Assembly (NCBI GenBank): GCA_025174535.1
Contig: JALBUN010000023.1
Span: forward strand, 2,604,001 to 2,668,000
From: Cantharellus purpuraceus
Taxonomy: Eukaryota > Basidiomycota > Agaricomycetes > Cantharellales > Hydnaceae
DNA: 64,000 bases
Direction of reading: 5' to 3'
Shown: one piece after another, positions 22,377 to 33,975 of the stretch
How positions within the stretch are numbered: position 1 is the stretch's first letter
How the letters are laid out: each line of letters starts with the position of its first letter
The notes under the pieces: model-generated
What the model was told of the DNA's origin: nothing
What the model saw: the letters and a program-made list of their open reading frames with translations, nothing else
The model's database searches: none
Translations under genes and position numbers: made by a program

Positions 22377-25000
22377 ATGTCCACGCTAAAAATGTGAGCT
22401 TTTCCGGCGCAGTAGCAAACTAACGTGGGCTCACAAGATTGAACATATCAGTCTCTCTGTGGGATCCGCTTTGGGAGCTTTCAAGAGTCTATTCACTAAA
22501 GTTAAAGCAATAGATCAGAAGTATGGCAAGTTTGAAATGGTGCTGGCGACGGGGGACTTTTTTGGACCCTCCAGTGATGATTCTACCAATGATGAGCTTA
22601 CCGAGCTTTTGGAGGAAAAATTGGAAGGTCGTCGTATTGCCATCCTTCCGTTCATCGCAGCTGAGACCATAACAGTTCCGATCCAGGTGTATATAATGCA
22701 GGGCGAGCACCCGTTACCACAGGTTGTTATTGACAAAGTACAAAAATCTGGCGGACAACTATGCACACACGTGTTCTTATTGAGTGCGTTCAACTTCAAC
22801 TATAGTCGGCCCAAGTCCAACTCCTGTGATAGACAAATCTGGAATATTTTCGACCGCGCATGGGTTGAGAATAGCTTGCCTTGGTGGAGCCTATGCTCCA
22901 GAGAAGTACTATGGGAAGACGAGCGGAGCTGTGAGTTGCTATGTGTTTTAGTAACAGTATTTGCTTTTACCTGTGTACTAGGACCTCTCCAATCCATATT
23001 TCACCGCTTCCACGATGAAACAGCTGCTCTCTCAACCATCATTAAATCCCACTGCCTCCAATTCAGGATCTTTGGCTGCTATCAAGGCCCTCTCTACGTT
23101 CCAGTTCATTGACATTCTCCTCACACACACATGGCCGACCTCTATGACAACAGCTACGTCCACGATGCCAACTGATCTGCAGCCTGATGTTGCGCCACAG
23201 TTGGATGATCTCGTTAGAAAATCCAAGCCTCGCTATCATTTTACTTCCTGTGGTGGCAGGTTTTGGGAGCGAGAGCCATTCTGTTGGGTTGAAGAGAACA
23301 ATCGAACCACGAGGTTTGTCAGTCTGGGCGCTTTTGGCGGCCAGACACCTGCGTCTGGCAAGAAAGAACGTGTACGTTTACTTCCCACCATTAACTGCAA
23401 TGAATATGTTTTTGTTTATTTATATTGCAAAAGTGGTTCTATGCATTCTCGATCTCTCTAACTCCTCCGCCTTCAACCCCACAACCTTCCCCGCCAAATT
23501 CCTCTATAAATCCCTTCCAGAGTGATTTGTCAGGTGACACACTAGCCGGAAAGAGACCATTAGTTCAGACTCTAGAAGAAGGGGAGAATCACATTTGGGG
23601 TAATATTGAAAAGCGATTTAAAGGCTGTGTGTTCTTTTGCATATGATAAATATCTCTACACTATTGATGAACATTTTTACAGCTGAGGCAGGTCGTGGTC
23701 GCGAAAGGGAGCATGGAGGTAGGGGGACACACACACGTGGGCGTCCACCTGAAGGTTATGTCTGTAAAATATGCAACGCTGTGGGTCTTCTTATATTTCC
23801 CTGTTGTTCACTATCCTTTATCGTTACTGTAACCTCAGACGGATCACTTCATCAAAGACTGTCCCCAAAAGAACCCTCTTGGTGATACCGGGACTCGCAA
23901 GCCACCAGAAGGCTATGTGTGCCGTGCGTGTGCCAGCGATCAACACTACATCAAGGATTGCCCTATTGCACAAAGTGGGCCACGTGGAGGAGAGCGGCTT
24001 CGTGGTCCTCCCAGAGAAATCCAGCGTGAGATTGTACCACCAATTTCATTGTCTGAAATAATGTATTTGTGTAGCGGATGAATGCTGGTTCTGTCTCTCA
24101 AATCCTAGCGTCGCGTATGTATCCTATTTTCTGTTCATGCATATGGTGGTCTCGTGTTTATAAGTACTATCATAGGAAACACCTCATCGTCGCGATAGGC
24201 TCCGAATGCTATGTTACTTTACCCAAAGGGCAATTGCCCCCAACGCAGACCTCAAAACCCTCCTCTTTGGCGCCAATCCCAGGAGGAGGCCATGTACTCA
24301 TAGTGTACGCATGCATTCGGTGTCAGTGGCGTGCTTGGTTGACAGGACATATCAGTCCTATCTCACATTATCCCACTCTCTTGAGTGTGCCTGCCGATCT
24401 GGCCTTACCTATAGTATCCGAGATTGAACAGTACGTCCTGACATCGCTATGGCACATCATCTATATCAAACACGACTGTAACTTCTCTTCCAGGTTCAAG
24501 TCCGCTCTACGAGCGTGCTTTGCGAAATACAAGACCTCCCCTGTTACTTTCGAAGTGGCTCGACTGACGGGAAAAGGTGGCCACGCACATGTTCAAGTTG
24601 TCCCTATCCCTAACTCTTTTCCGGTCGATGATGTGGAGGCTGCATTTCGAAGTCATGGACAAAGGATCGGTATCACTTTCGAGGAAGACGCAGACACAGC
24701 ATTGGAGACTTCGCAACACCAAAATTACTTCCGTGTGGAACTTCCCAACGGCAAAAAACTGGTGCATTTGATGAGACCTGGGGTGCCATTTGATTTGCAG
24801 TTCGGCAGGTAATGCCTTGCACACTGATTCTGACTCAATCTACCGATAATAATATGTTTATTTATAGGATTGCACTTGCCGGTCTATTCGGTTTGCCCGA
24901 TAGAATAGATTGGAAAGCTTGTGCACAGTCAGAGCAGGAGGAACGGACCGATGCAGCGGCATTCAAAGCTGCGTTTGCTACTTTTGATCCATCGCAATAG
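22377..25000 (+). CDS. DRN1: Cwf19-like protein 1 / Drn1 (CwfJ domains) with two zinc knuckles
   Basis: Partner of the lariat-debranching enzyme Dbr1 in intron turnover. The start 'MSTLKILSVGSALGAFKSLF' is formed across the first intron. The calcineurin-like N-terminal region (inactive in this family) includes 'VLATGDFFGP', 'PIQVYIMQGEHPLP' and 'GIFSTAHGLRIACLGGAYAP'. Two canonical CX2CX4HX4C zinc knuckles lie in the middle at about 23755-23965: 'CKICNATDHFIKDC', read across an intron, and 'CRACASDQHYIKDC'. The CwfJ C-terminal domain 1 follows ('DECWFCLSNPS', 'HLIVAIGSECYVTLPKGQL', 'GHVLIVPISHYPTL'), then domain 2 ('VELPNGKKLVHLMRPGV', 'LAGLFGLPDRIDWKAC'). About ten exons. Confidence 0.93.
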
Positions 25001-25126
25001 CAAGCCCTTAGGCCCAGTATTCCGCCATCATAAGTTACATTATGTACTTTAAGAAATCCAGCAGTAAATATTCAAATAATGGTCGCCAGAGCCCTACTTC
25101 TAAGGGTTGTTCAAATGCATTGTAAT

Positions 25127-27745
25127 TCACAGAGCGTGAATCCCATCCCTAAACTCAATGCTCTTCTTGTCTAGATCGCCAACGAACCACATTAGCATGA
25201 ATTCCAGCTCGCGGAAGTACAAACATACAGCTGTGACCAAAGTGGCGCATCCCCTCATATTTCGCCTTCGCCAGGACACGTTCCATGGCATCAAGTCCCA
25301 TGTCGAGGTCTTTCAAGGGAGGACCGAATGAGAGACGGACAAAGTGGTGGCAAGGTGAACTGAAGAGATCACGCCTGTGCGAAGGGTTGATCTCAAAGAA
25401 TATGCCTATGATATTGGTATGTCAACGGACGGCCGTGTATATTACTGATGCGAAACCCACCTGGGACGACAATGGTCTTCTCCTTCAAAAGCTCTTCGAA
25501 GAAAGTCTGAAACCCACCACACTAAACAAATGCTTATGCTTCGATAAATGGAAATATCCAACGCACCAAACCATTGTCCAAGGGTGCTGGCAAGTGCTCG
25601 AGATTAAGCCAAATATAGAAGGTACTGGTCGGCGGGATGTCCACTTTCAGACCCATGTTTTCAAGTCGCTTGAGCACATGGTCACGCTTGGACTTGAAAT
25701 GCTTTTGCAACGCAATCTAAGGCATCATCATGTTAGCCGGCACGAGATTCGAAACGCCATCTTTTAACCTTCTCCTGTTTGACATTCTCTGCTTCCAAGA
25801 GATGGATAGCGGCAATTTGCAACCTGGCATGAGTTAGACACTATGTATACATGAGAAGTGTATTTGTACTCACGGGTGATTCGCACCACCATCCAGAAAT
25901 GATCCTGAAGCAATTCGAATGAGCAAGGTTTCATTTAGTAAACTGAAAACTTATGCACCTGATTGAGAGAGAGCAGTGATTAAATTTTTAGGTCCCAAAA
26001 CCCAGCATACACGCCAGCCAGGAAGACGCCAATTCTGTGAGGAAATCAACGATACTCGCCTGGGGATCGAGACAGAATCTATACCTTGGTCAAGCCGTCC
26101 ACAATGATAACAGAATCCTAAAAACAACGAGCTGAGCACAAAGCCTGATAAGTCTTCGCTACTGATGTACCTCATTGACATCTGAAGTCGCTTGTCTTAG
26201 TCAACACTATCTGAATCTACTTAAGACGGGCGTACCATCGATATACGCGGCAGAAGATAAGGATTTCCCGTATTCCTCGCCTTCTTCAGGATAGATATAC
26301 CAAGAATAGAACTCATCCAAGAGTAACCTGAAAAGAAGAGGAGATATGTTGGGTGATGGACATTGCAATACGTGTCTACACCAACGTTGTTTTTTCGCGT
26401 GATAAAGCAACGAGGCTCTCCAGATCTCTACCCCTGGATGTCATTTGATGAGTGATTGTGTGACATCGCAGATCCCTAATCAAACCTACATTATGGCCTG
26501 GCCGGTAGGGTTCCTCGGATTGCTTGCGACAATGACAGCCAAACCTTGTGTCTTGATATCTTTCTTGGTTTGCTCGATGTTGAGCTTGTACTTCTCCTGA
26601 AAGTAGCGCTAGGTTGTCAGAATAACAAATCCTTCCAATGATCCTTTCAGAGCACTACCTCTGGAACAAGCCTAGCGGGGGTTAAGGGGTCAAGTCAGTG
26701 AAACTTATCACACTGCAGTGCAGAATCTCATCTACGCTGTAGGGATGGGTACAAGCCGCTTGAATGCGGAGCTATATAGAGTCAATGACTAGCCTCAAAG
26801 ATGAGTCGAACCATACACACAGGACTTGATCATAAGCGGTATAATCAGGGACTTGGTAGCTCTGAACAGAATCAATAAAAAGTCATGTAACATCAAAGAA
26901 GCATCGTACACAATACACATCCGAGACGACAGCCGCCACGCGGGACAAACCAGCTCTGCCTCCCGGTACGATACAAACCTAGGTGACGATTGTGAGTAAC
27001 TGAACAGCTATGCAACACGGTTTTGCAAACATTTTCGAACGTATACTTGCTCTTTTTATCAGCTCTGTAAGTCACATTGTAAAGTTTGGCAACAGCCTCC
27101 CGCAGAGCTGGAAGTGGCATCAGACTCAAAAAGTTCACATATGAAAGTTATGTAGAACCTTTGACACCCGTTGTAGGCGCGTACTCAAGAGTGTCCGTTG
27201 GCATCGCAATAGAGGTTGGCCGCTCGGGAGCATCTGGAATTGGGCCAACCTCTGGAGCACCCTGACCCAAATTGGACCATGAATGGGAGTCGGCATAGCT
27301 GAAGCCATTGGCAATGGCACGATCGGTGCAATAAATAACGCCCGTTGAGCCTTTATGACACTGCGGTCACAAATATGCCGCCGGAGATCGACCCGACACG
27401 CACCTGGATGCTCAATACCTGGGACAGTTTCCTCTGCGGGGTTGATGGTCTGAGGCAAAATACCCCTTGGAGCATGACCAGCTTGTGAACGAAAGATCTA
27501 GTGGTGCATTTTGAGCTCTACATGGGTAGACGGACAGATCGGCGATAAGGCGAGCTTGCCTGATGAGCCTCAGAATCGTGTTCAGACTTGTAATGTTTCA
27601 TAACGTCTCTAAAGACAGTACCAAAGATGAGTTATCTGAGCGTTGACGGAGGCAGAAGCGAAACGCACCTAACAACGTCACGGAAGTGGTGAAGAGGGGT
27701 GCCCGATCTAACGGGTCTTTCGTGCCTAGCCATCGGGTGCGTCAT
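25127..27745 (-). CDS. PLP-dependent aminotransferase, class I/II
   Basis: Fold-type I PLP enzyme of a kind widespread in Agaricomycetes; the true substrate is unknown. Many small exons. Recognisable blocks in order are 'RSGTPLHHFRDVV', 'GILPQTINPAEETVPGIEHP', 'AQRALFIAPIVPLPMASAMP', 'IWSNLGQGAPEVGPIPDAP', 'LYNVTYRADKKSKYTFENVC', 'AVIVASNPRNPTGQ' (the usual NPxNPTG cofactor site), 'LLLDEFYSWYIYPE' (the Asp that pairs with the pyridine N), and 'LTKNWRLPGWRVCWVLGPKN', whose Lys forms the Schiff base. The C-terminal part is 'KVDIPPTSTFYIWLNLEHLP' and 'GIFFEINPSHRRDLF'. The intron at 27498-27559 needs a GC donor to stay in frame. The catalytic residues appear intact. Confidence 0.87.
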
Positions 27746-27838
27746 GACAAATAATTTGATGCGATGATGGAAAAGAACAAGTAGGTATTGTGGCTGCTGC
27801 ACAGGGCTCAAGCAACTCCGACCTCGACAAAGTGGAAT

Positions 27839-27852
27839 GGCTATATATAGCC
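27839..27852. promoter_or_regulatory. palindromic TATA element
   Basis: ggctatatatagcc is a perfect 14-bp palindrome containing a TATA core. It lies 94 bp upstream of the aminotransferase ATG, within the region shared with ARC40. It could serve as the aminotransferase TATA box. Position only. Confidence 0.4.
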
Positions 27853-27858
27853 ATAGGC

Positions 27859-27926
27859 CTCAAGCTAAGTATAATCTCAAGCTAAGTATATTCTCCAGCT
27901 AAGCATATTCTCAAGCTAAGTATATT
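27859..27926. repeat. four 17-bp tandem repeats in a divergent promoter
   Basis: Four consecutive 17-bp units of ctcaagctaagtatatt. Unit 1 ends in ataat and unit 3 has two substitutions (ctccagctaagcatatt). They lie between the divergent aminotransferase and ARC40 genes, immediately after the palindromic TATA element. Confidence 0.9.
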
Positions 27927-28178
27927 CGCGATGATGGAGAACCCACTTCGGTCTTTTCCAGGTTGCGTGCGAGCAATCGACATAGCAGAAGAACCCGATA
28001 GTAGGCAATTATACGAGGATGATGGACGATGCTGGACTTGGATTGATATCTATGATAGCAGTTCGTGCAAACAGCAAGGGAGGACGTTAAAAGTCAATAT
28101 AATATACTCTGGGCATGACGTAAGCAAACCCCGTTGCACCTACACTGCGCAGAGTTGACTGCTCGTCCTCTGCAACCT

Positions 28179-29644
28179 ATGGCTGCTCCAGAAACATTTT
28201 CCCTTGCTCAGGTACCTCTTACAGCCCATGCCTTCAGCGCTGATAGACGTAGTGAGTGTGGTTGTCGCCTTTAATGATGTCCACGCTCAACCGAAACAGA
28301 TGTTGCGGTATCCCTGAACTCAAACGACGCTCAGATCTATTCTCGTGTAGGCTCTGAGTGGAAGTTAAGCGAGACGTTGTCTGAGGTAGGCTTTTCAACT
28401 GGAGACTCACTTGAATACATGGCTTCATTTGTTCAAATAGCACGACAAGCTCATTACATCCATCGACTGGGCATCTAATTCAAATCGCATCGTAACAGCT
28501 TCACAGGATAGGAATGCTTATGTATGGCAACAGGCACCAGATCCTTCGACTGGCCAGACGATCTGGAAACCCACTCTAGTATTGCTTAGAATCAACAGAG
28601 CCGCAACCTCAGTGAGATGGAGTCCACTGGAAGACAAATTTGCTGTTGCCAGTGGTGCTCGGTGCATATTTTAATGAAGGCATCTTGCGTCATATTGATT
28701 TTTTGGTAGTGCCATCGCCATCTGCTCGTTTGACCCAGAGAATGACTGGTGGGTGTCGAGGCTGCTGAAGAAGCCTATTAGATCTACCGTTCTGTCTGTT
28801 GATTGGCATCCGAATAATGTCTTACTTGCGGCTGGGAGTGCTGATATGAAGGCCCGGGTTTTTTCTGCGTACATCAAAGACGTAGACAAGAAGTAGGCAC
28901 TCATTCTTTCCATGTCCCATTATCTCCTGGGCTTATATCATCTCATGCAGGCCCAGTCCTACTATCTGGGGTGAAAAGCTGCCCTTCAATACGATCTGTG
29001 GAGAATACGCTAGTCCCAGCGGAGGATGGGTTCATGCCGTTGGATTCTCTCCTTCGGGGGATGTTCTCGCTTTTGCCAGTTAGTTGTAGTGATGATCAAT
29101 GGGTACTTCGTCTAATATTTCCCTAGGTCATGACTCTTCCATCACTGTCGTGTATCCGGCTGCGCCTGCCATTATTACTGTCAAAGCGTCAACCCTTCCG
29201 TACGTGACTCTCGCCTGGACAGCCGAGGATTCCTTAATCGCAGCTGGACATGACTGTCAACCTGTCCTTTTCCAAGGCACACAGTCCGGATGGAAAGCTG
29301 TTGGTTCATTGGACGACCCTTCAGCGTCCAAGGCCGCTGCTACTACAACTCGCAGCGGGGGCGTGGGACGCTTGAATAGCGCAGCCTTCAATACATTTAG
29401 GGACGCCGACACGCGTGGGACGCGTAATACTCCTGGATCTCCGACTGCAGTCTCTGCTGGCGGAGACACTGAATTAACGACTATTCATCAGAACACCATC
29501 ACGACTGTTAGGCCATATGAGATTGGTGCAAACGGCACTGTGACTAAAGTTAGCACGACTGGCGTTGACGGAAAGCTTGTAATCTGGAACGTGTCAGCTG
29601 TGGGCGGTCTTAATGCACGAATGGGTGGGATGAAGCTGCGCTGA
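28179..29644 (+). CDS. ARC40: Arp2/3 complex WD40 subunit ARPC1
   Basis: Propeller subunit of the Arp2/3 complex, which nucleates branched actin at endocytic patches. The protein starts '[20 protein letters not shown]' and shows the expected WD repeats: '[20 protein letters not shown]', 'RNAYVWQ', '[20 protein letters not shown]', '[20 protein letters not shown]', '[17 protein letters not shown]' and '[10 protein letters not shown]'. A Ser/Thr-rich insertion with '[20 protein letters not shown]' precedes the last blade '[10 protein letters not shown]'. It has about six exons. The stop is 74 bp from the DAD3 stop (convergent). Confidence 0.95.
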
Positions 29645-29718
29645 ATACATAGTGTCGGAGAAGTACATGTAAAAGGCTACATGCAGTAGCAGTGAAATCG
29701 ATTAATTGATACTGCTTG

Positions 29719-30156
29719 TTATCGCATGACCGTGCGGTCAAGACTACTGTCGTCCTCGTCATACGAATAATCATTTTCCGCAGCAGCTTGCCTGTCGTTG
29801 ATAGTGGCCCATACGGATGCTTTGAACTGGTAAGAGGATTCAGAATCTGGACGAAGCTCGTCAAGACAGTGCAGTGCGTACTAGTGTCAAGACAAGGCCC
29901 ATCTTTCTCTCAAGAGTTCTAAGCTGCCCCAATAGAGCTTCATCCGGAGCCTGACCCAGTTCACGCGTTTTGAGTAGTAACTGCATTGGCTTGTCAGCTT
30001 GATATGGGACGCGTCCAGAGGTGTGTCGCGTACGTTTTTCACGTTCTTCGCCAGTTTTGCGTACTCCCACAGAACTTCCGCTTCTAGCCTGTTCAACTCA
30101 GGATGACCTTCGTACGGATTTACCTCTTCAAGGTCAATCCCCACTTCGGTGCTCAT
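29719..30156 (-). CDS. DAD3: DASH/Dam1 complex subunit Dad3
   Basis: Small coiled-coil subunit of the fungal DASH ring that couples kinetochores to microtubule ends. The diagnostic block 'NPYEGHPELNRLEAEVLWEY' with 'AKLAKNVKNV' is in exon 1. After an intron come 'TRELGQAPDEALLGQLRTLE' and 'RKMGLVLTL', and a last exon encodes 'FKASVWATINDR' and an acidic tail ending '...LDRTVMR'. About 120 aa, in the family's range. The stop is at 29719. Confidence 0.93.
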
Positions 30157-30230
30157 GATGACATGAGCTCATTACAAAGCCCGCCAGCTTTCCACGGACA
30201 ACTACATAGTATTTCAGGCCGAAGCCCCCC

Positions 30231-31696
30231 ATGGGCTTTTCAGCATTCACTCAGCATATGACTCTGGTCTCGTCTGGAGCGCAAATATCTTCATATTTCC
30301 GATGTCCCGCCAACTACCCTGGAGAATCTCGTCCAGTCATCGTCCTCTTACATGGATTTCCACAAAACAATTGCATGTGGAAGAACTTTGTTGACGAGAT
30401 ACCAGTGGAATTCCCCGTTTTTGTCCCGGATCTGCCAAGGTAGAAAGATCCCAGTTTAACATGAACCACTACACATGCAATCGCTCTAGTTATGGCCTGA
30501 GCACAAAGAAGCCTTCGCCCTCAGGCGATTCGCTTGCCCATTCCAAGAGGGAATGGGCCAAGGATATCATAGAGGCCTTGGACTTGGTCTATGATACAAA
30601 CAGCTCTTCGAGGGTCATCCCATACGGACATGATAGAGGTGCACGCCTGGCATATTGACTCGCGTTGGATTTTCCTCGACGCGTTGTCGGAGCCGCACTC
30701 CTGGACATTGTGCCCACCTCGTTCGTGTGGGGCGCTATGAATCTTGAAGCTGATCATCGTGAAACAAAGTCAAGCTGGCACTGGGTGAGTAGGAACACAA
30801 AATACATAGCTACCACTCATATCTTTTGTTATACTATGTAGGTTTTCCTTAGTTCTCCCTGACCTTTTCCCGAGACCCTCATTTACTCTAAAGCTGAGTG
30901 GTTCTATACGAACATTTTCCAGAGGTGGACAGGTGCAGACACAAAGGGGCGGCTGGAGACAATGAATTGGGTTACAGACAGCATTAGGCCTTATACGGAT
31001 TCCGTGGCGGGAGAGGCTAGGGTGATTGGGAGTTGTGAAGACTACCGAGCAGGAGCTACACATGATCTCGAACATGATTTAGCCTCAGGCATAAATCCGT
31101 TGGCTCCTACTCGAGTTTTCCAAGTCCCTCTTACTCGAGTTTTCCAAGTCCCTCTTACTCGAGTTTTCCAAGTCCCTCTTACTCGAGTTTTCCAAGTCCC
31201 TCTTACTCGAGTTTTCCAAGTCCCTCTTACTCGAGTTTTCCAAGTCCCTCTTACTCGAGTTTTCCAAGTCCCTCTTACTCGAGTTTTCCAAGTCCCTCTT
31301 ACTCGAGTTTTCCAAGTCCCTCTTACTCGAGTTTTCCAAGTCCCTCTTACTCGAGTTTTCCCTCTTACTCGAGTTTTCCAAGTCCCTCTTACTCGAGTTT
31401 TCCAAGTCCCTCTTACTCGAGTTTTCCAAGTCCCTCTTACTCGAGTTTTCCAAGTCCCTCTTACTCGAGTTTTCCAAGTCCCTCTTACTCGAGTTTTCCA
31501 AGTCCCTCTTCTCATCCTCTCTTCCATGCATCTCCGGCGTCGCTTCCCAGTGGACGAGATATGGGAGAGCCTAGCCTCAGAAGGAATGGTGGTGAGCTAT
31601 CAGATCCGTGACAGTAATACTGGCCACTTCCTTGTCAACGAGTCACAGAAGGAGGTGGGTCAAAGGACCAGGAAGTGGTTGACAAATAAATTTTAG
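30231..31696 (+). pseudogene. alpha/beta hydrolase (haloacetate dehalogenase/epoxide hydrolase-like), disrupted
   Basis: Family landmarks are clear: 'VIVLLHGFPQN' (oxyanion loop), 'FPVFVPDLP', 'GHDRGARLAY' (nucleophile Asp in HDRG), 'LALDFPRRVVGAALLDIVPT', 'GSCEDYRAGA', and the terminal 'NTGHFLVNES' with the catalytic His. Two in-frame TGA codons interrupt the gene, at 30656-30658 (between 'RLAY' and 'LALDFP') and at 30860-30862 (between 'LSSP' and 'PFPETL'). Relatives usually have Arg at the first site, so a CGA to TGA change is the simplest reading; this is inference. A 402-bp in-frame minisatellite sits just before 'LLILSSMHLRRRF'. Introns at about 30440-30490 and 30785-30840 remain spliceable. 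Without recoding, no full enzyme can be made. Confidence 0.85.
31109..31510. repeat. 24-bp minisatellite, 17 units
   Basis: Sixteen identical copies of a 24-bp unit (beginning actcgagttttc and ending aagtccctctt) plus one 18-bp unit (11th, 31349-31366) that lacks six bases; 402 bp in all. Each unit contains the palindrome ctcgag. In the plus frame of the host gene each unit reads TRVFQVPL. Because 24 is a multiple of three, two minus-strand frames are also open throughout (RDLENSSK and RGTWKTRV repeats). No base substitutions are visible between units. Confidence 0.98.
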
Positions 31697-31976
31697 ATTG
31701 CTTAGTGTTGGATTGGGCTATAAGCTTACGTACTTTTGCAATGTATTACATGGAACTGGCACGTCCATCCGTAATGCAGCGTCAGATTGACGCCCTGGCG
31801 AATGCTGGTCTTGCAGAATGATATAATGTACTTTCGATCCCAGCCCCAGCCCATACAATCCACAAACAATGGAATATACGTGTGATTTTATCTTTGGTAT
31901 AAGTCATGATTCAACCTCTACTGCCCTTAGTACTTGGTATAAGTTCCATTTATAACCGTGGGTCCTTCCGGTCTCC

Positions 31977-33456
31977 CTACACAGCACAATACCCACCATC
32001 GACCCTAATCTCTGTACCAGTAACAAACTTCGAAGCATCACTCGCTAAAAATACGGTCGCGCCCTGAGAGAATATTACATAGAGTCTGCACTTAGGGTTC
32101 CAGTATTCGCACCTTCAGTTCTTCAGGGTCCCCCATCTATTACGTTGCTAGGCTTCAAAACTGAGTTGGAATGAGTATATGTTTCCACTTACCCGACCCA
32201 TAGGTGTCAGCATTTCCCAGGTTTTCTGTTTACATGTAAAAGGCCTCTGCATATGTAATGAAGCTTGCAGTACTGAATAAGCGCACCTTCAATTCATCGT
32301 CACCACTCAAAACTTGCCGAGTAAGCTTTGTGAGCATATAGCCGGGACTGTGATGTCGATCAGCTACTGCTCATCAACCGTCAAAGAATAGACAACAAGC
32401 CTTAACGTGTTCACGCGGACACCAGATTTGGCCCATTCAACGGCCAAGCTAGCGGCCATATGCTTCACCGCTGAAGTATGGTGAGGTTGTCAAATTGCAT
32501 AGTCGCCAAAATATGACAGGCAAGTGCTTGCCTGCCTTTGATGCATTGTATGGCATCTGGGCCTATGTTGAAAGGTGACTAGAAAGCACGGCGCATACTT
32601 AAAACTTCAAACCTGAGGAACGTTGACAATCTATCAGCGAAGTTCAGTATCGGCAGGTTTAACCATATGGGCAACCATACATTAGCACTCATACTCCCAA
32701 TCATTATAATCGAGCCACTTTTCCGTTCCAACATATTACGAGCCGCTTCCCTTGCACAAAAAAAGGCACCGTGGACGTTCACATCATAAAGTTTCTTCAT
32801 ACGCTCAGCAGGATAGCTGTTAGCATAAGTCATCCACTGTGGAACGGGAAGGTATGACTGCATACTCCATAGCGGGGTGGTTCTCAACGATACCTGGGAA
32901 ATACCAATGAGACACTATGATTACGACCATGAATGCGCTTACCTGCCGAAGTAACGAGACTGTCGATCCTCCCAAATTTCTCAACCACTTGGGCTATGGC
33001 CGCCCTAACAGCAATTTCTGACGAAACATCGCATTCTATCCCAACGGCCTCAATCTCTCCTTCCTTTGCCTGGCCATTATTTACTATCGACAATGAAGGC
33101 TCCACACCGGCTCGAGAAGACGCATAACACACCGAAAGACGTAACCAACTCTGTTGCAGCCTTCTCGATGTCGGCTTTGACGAGGTCAATCATCACGAGA
33201 GAAGTGCACCCACTATACGATAGTTTAGTTGAGTTGGGTCGTGTTCTACAGAGCAGCAACAACTCACGACTCAAGGAAGGCCTTGCACATGACATATCCC
33301 AGTCCCCGTGCCGCCCCCGTCACCACACAGACCTTGAAAATATTAGTACGCAACAAGCCGTCAGGCTGTGAGTAGAGAACCAACTTTATTCTGTAAAGAG
33401 AACTCAGGAAGTGCCTTGGGACGGTGTATCACTGGGTTTTGAGGGCAATTATCCAT
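31977..33456 (-). CDS. short-chain dehydrogenase/reductase (SDR)
   Basis: NAD(P)-dependent oxidoreductase of the classical SDR type, close to fungal sorbitol/mannitol-dehydrogenase-like members. The start is 'MDNCPQNPVIHRPKALPEF' (33456). Blocks in order are 'CVVTGAARGLGYVMC' (TGxxxGxG cofactor loop), 'CDVSS', 'DSLVTSAG' (equivalent of NNAG), 'DYPAERMKKLYDVNVHGAFF', 'SGSIIMIGSMSAN' (catalytic Ser), 'YNASKAAVKHMAASLAVEWA' (YxxxK), 'GYMLTKLTRQVL', and the final 'FLASDASKFVTGTEIRVDGG' plus 'YCAV'. About ten small exons. The intron at 32471-32531 needs a GC donor. All catalytic residues are present, so it looks intact although no single long open frame shows it. Confidence 0.85.
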
Positions 33457-33975
33457 GGTGGGTTATAACGTGTCCGGATGCTACTAGCTCTCTATAGGTA
33501 TGTGTTATGTAGGTTGTCTTTCTGGATCTAACCAGAAAGTAACACAATTCACGTAGTCGCCCAATCACATTCAGTTTCTCCGATTCTCCGCAAAGATAAC
33601 AGTGCTTATATTGGTCGATCCCTAGCGCTCGTAAGGGTAGTACTACGATCAGATAATATCCGAAACCTTTTGCCGATGAATTTCCGCGAACAAGGGCATG
33701 CACGGCCCGCCATTTAAATATTTCTAACTACGCCTGAGACTTTTCAGAACATGCTATGCCTTGTGTCATGTACATACTAGTAAGGGTATCAAATGAAATA
33801 ACCAGAAGGAAGGTGGTATGGTTTAGAGTGAGTGGAAGATACTCAAAGAAAGTGTAGAAGAAAGATAGTGCAGGCAGGGTCGTTGACCATGGTGGTAAAG
33901 AAATACAAGCAGGATGCACGAATAAAGAAAGGATGGATAGTTGACCAACAGTTGACAGATCGTGCTAGAAGGGAA
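33457..33975. other. intergenic, no supported gene
   Basis: About 520 bp between the SDR start and the kinesin stop. Short overlapping open frames only. Confidence 0.55.

Noticed and set aside
27931..28158. 75-codon plus-strand open frame upstream of ARC40
   Set aside because: It has no domain and overlaps the expected ARC40 promoter, so it is probably chance or at most an upstream ORF.
31042..31531. Two minus-strand repeat ORFs (RGTWKTRV and RDLENSSK)
   Set aside because: They are open only because the minisatellite unit is a multiple of three. They have no flanking coding context.
31977..33456. SDR gene broken by many stops
   Set aside because: All stops fall within small introns. The TGxxxGxG, Ser and YxxxK motifs can be joined in one frame.
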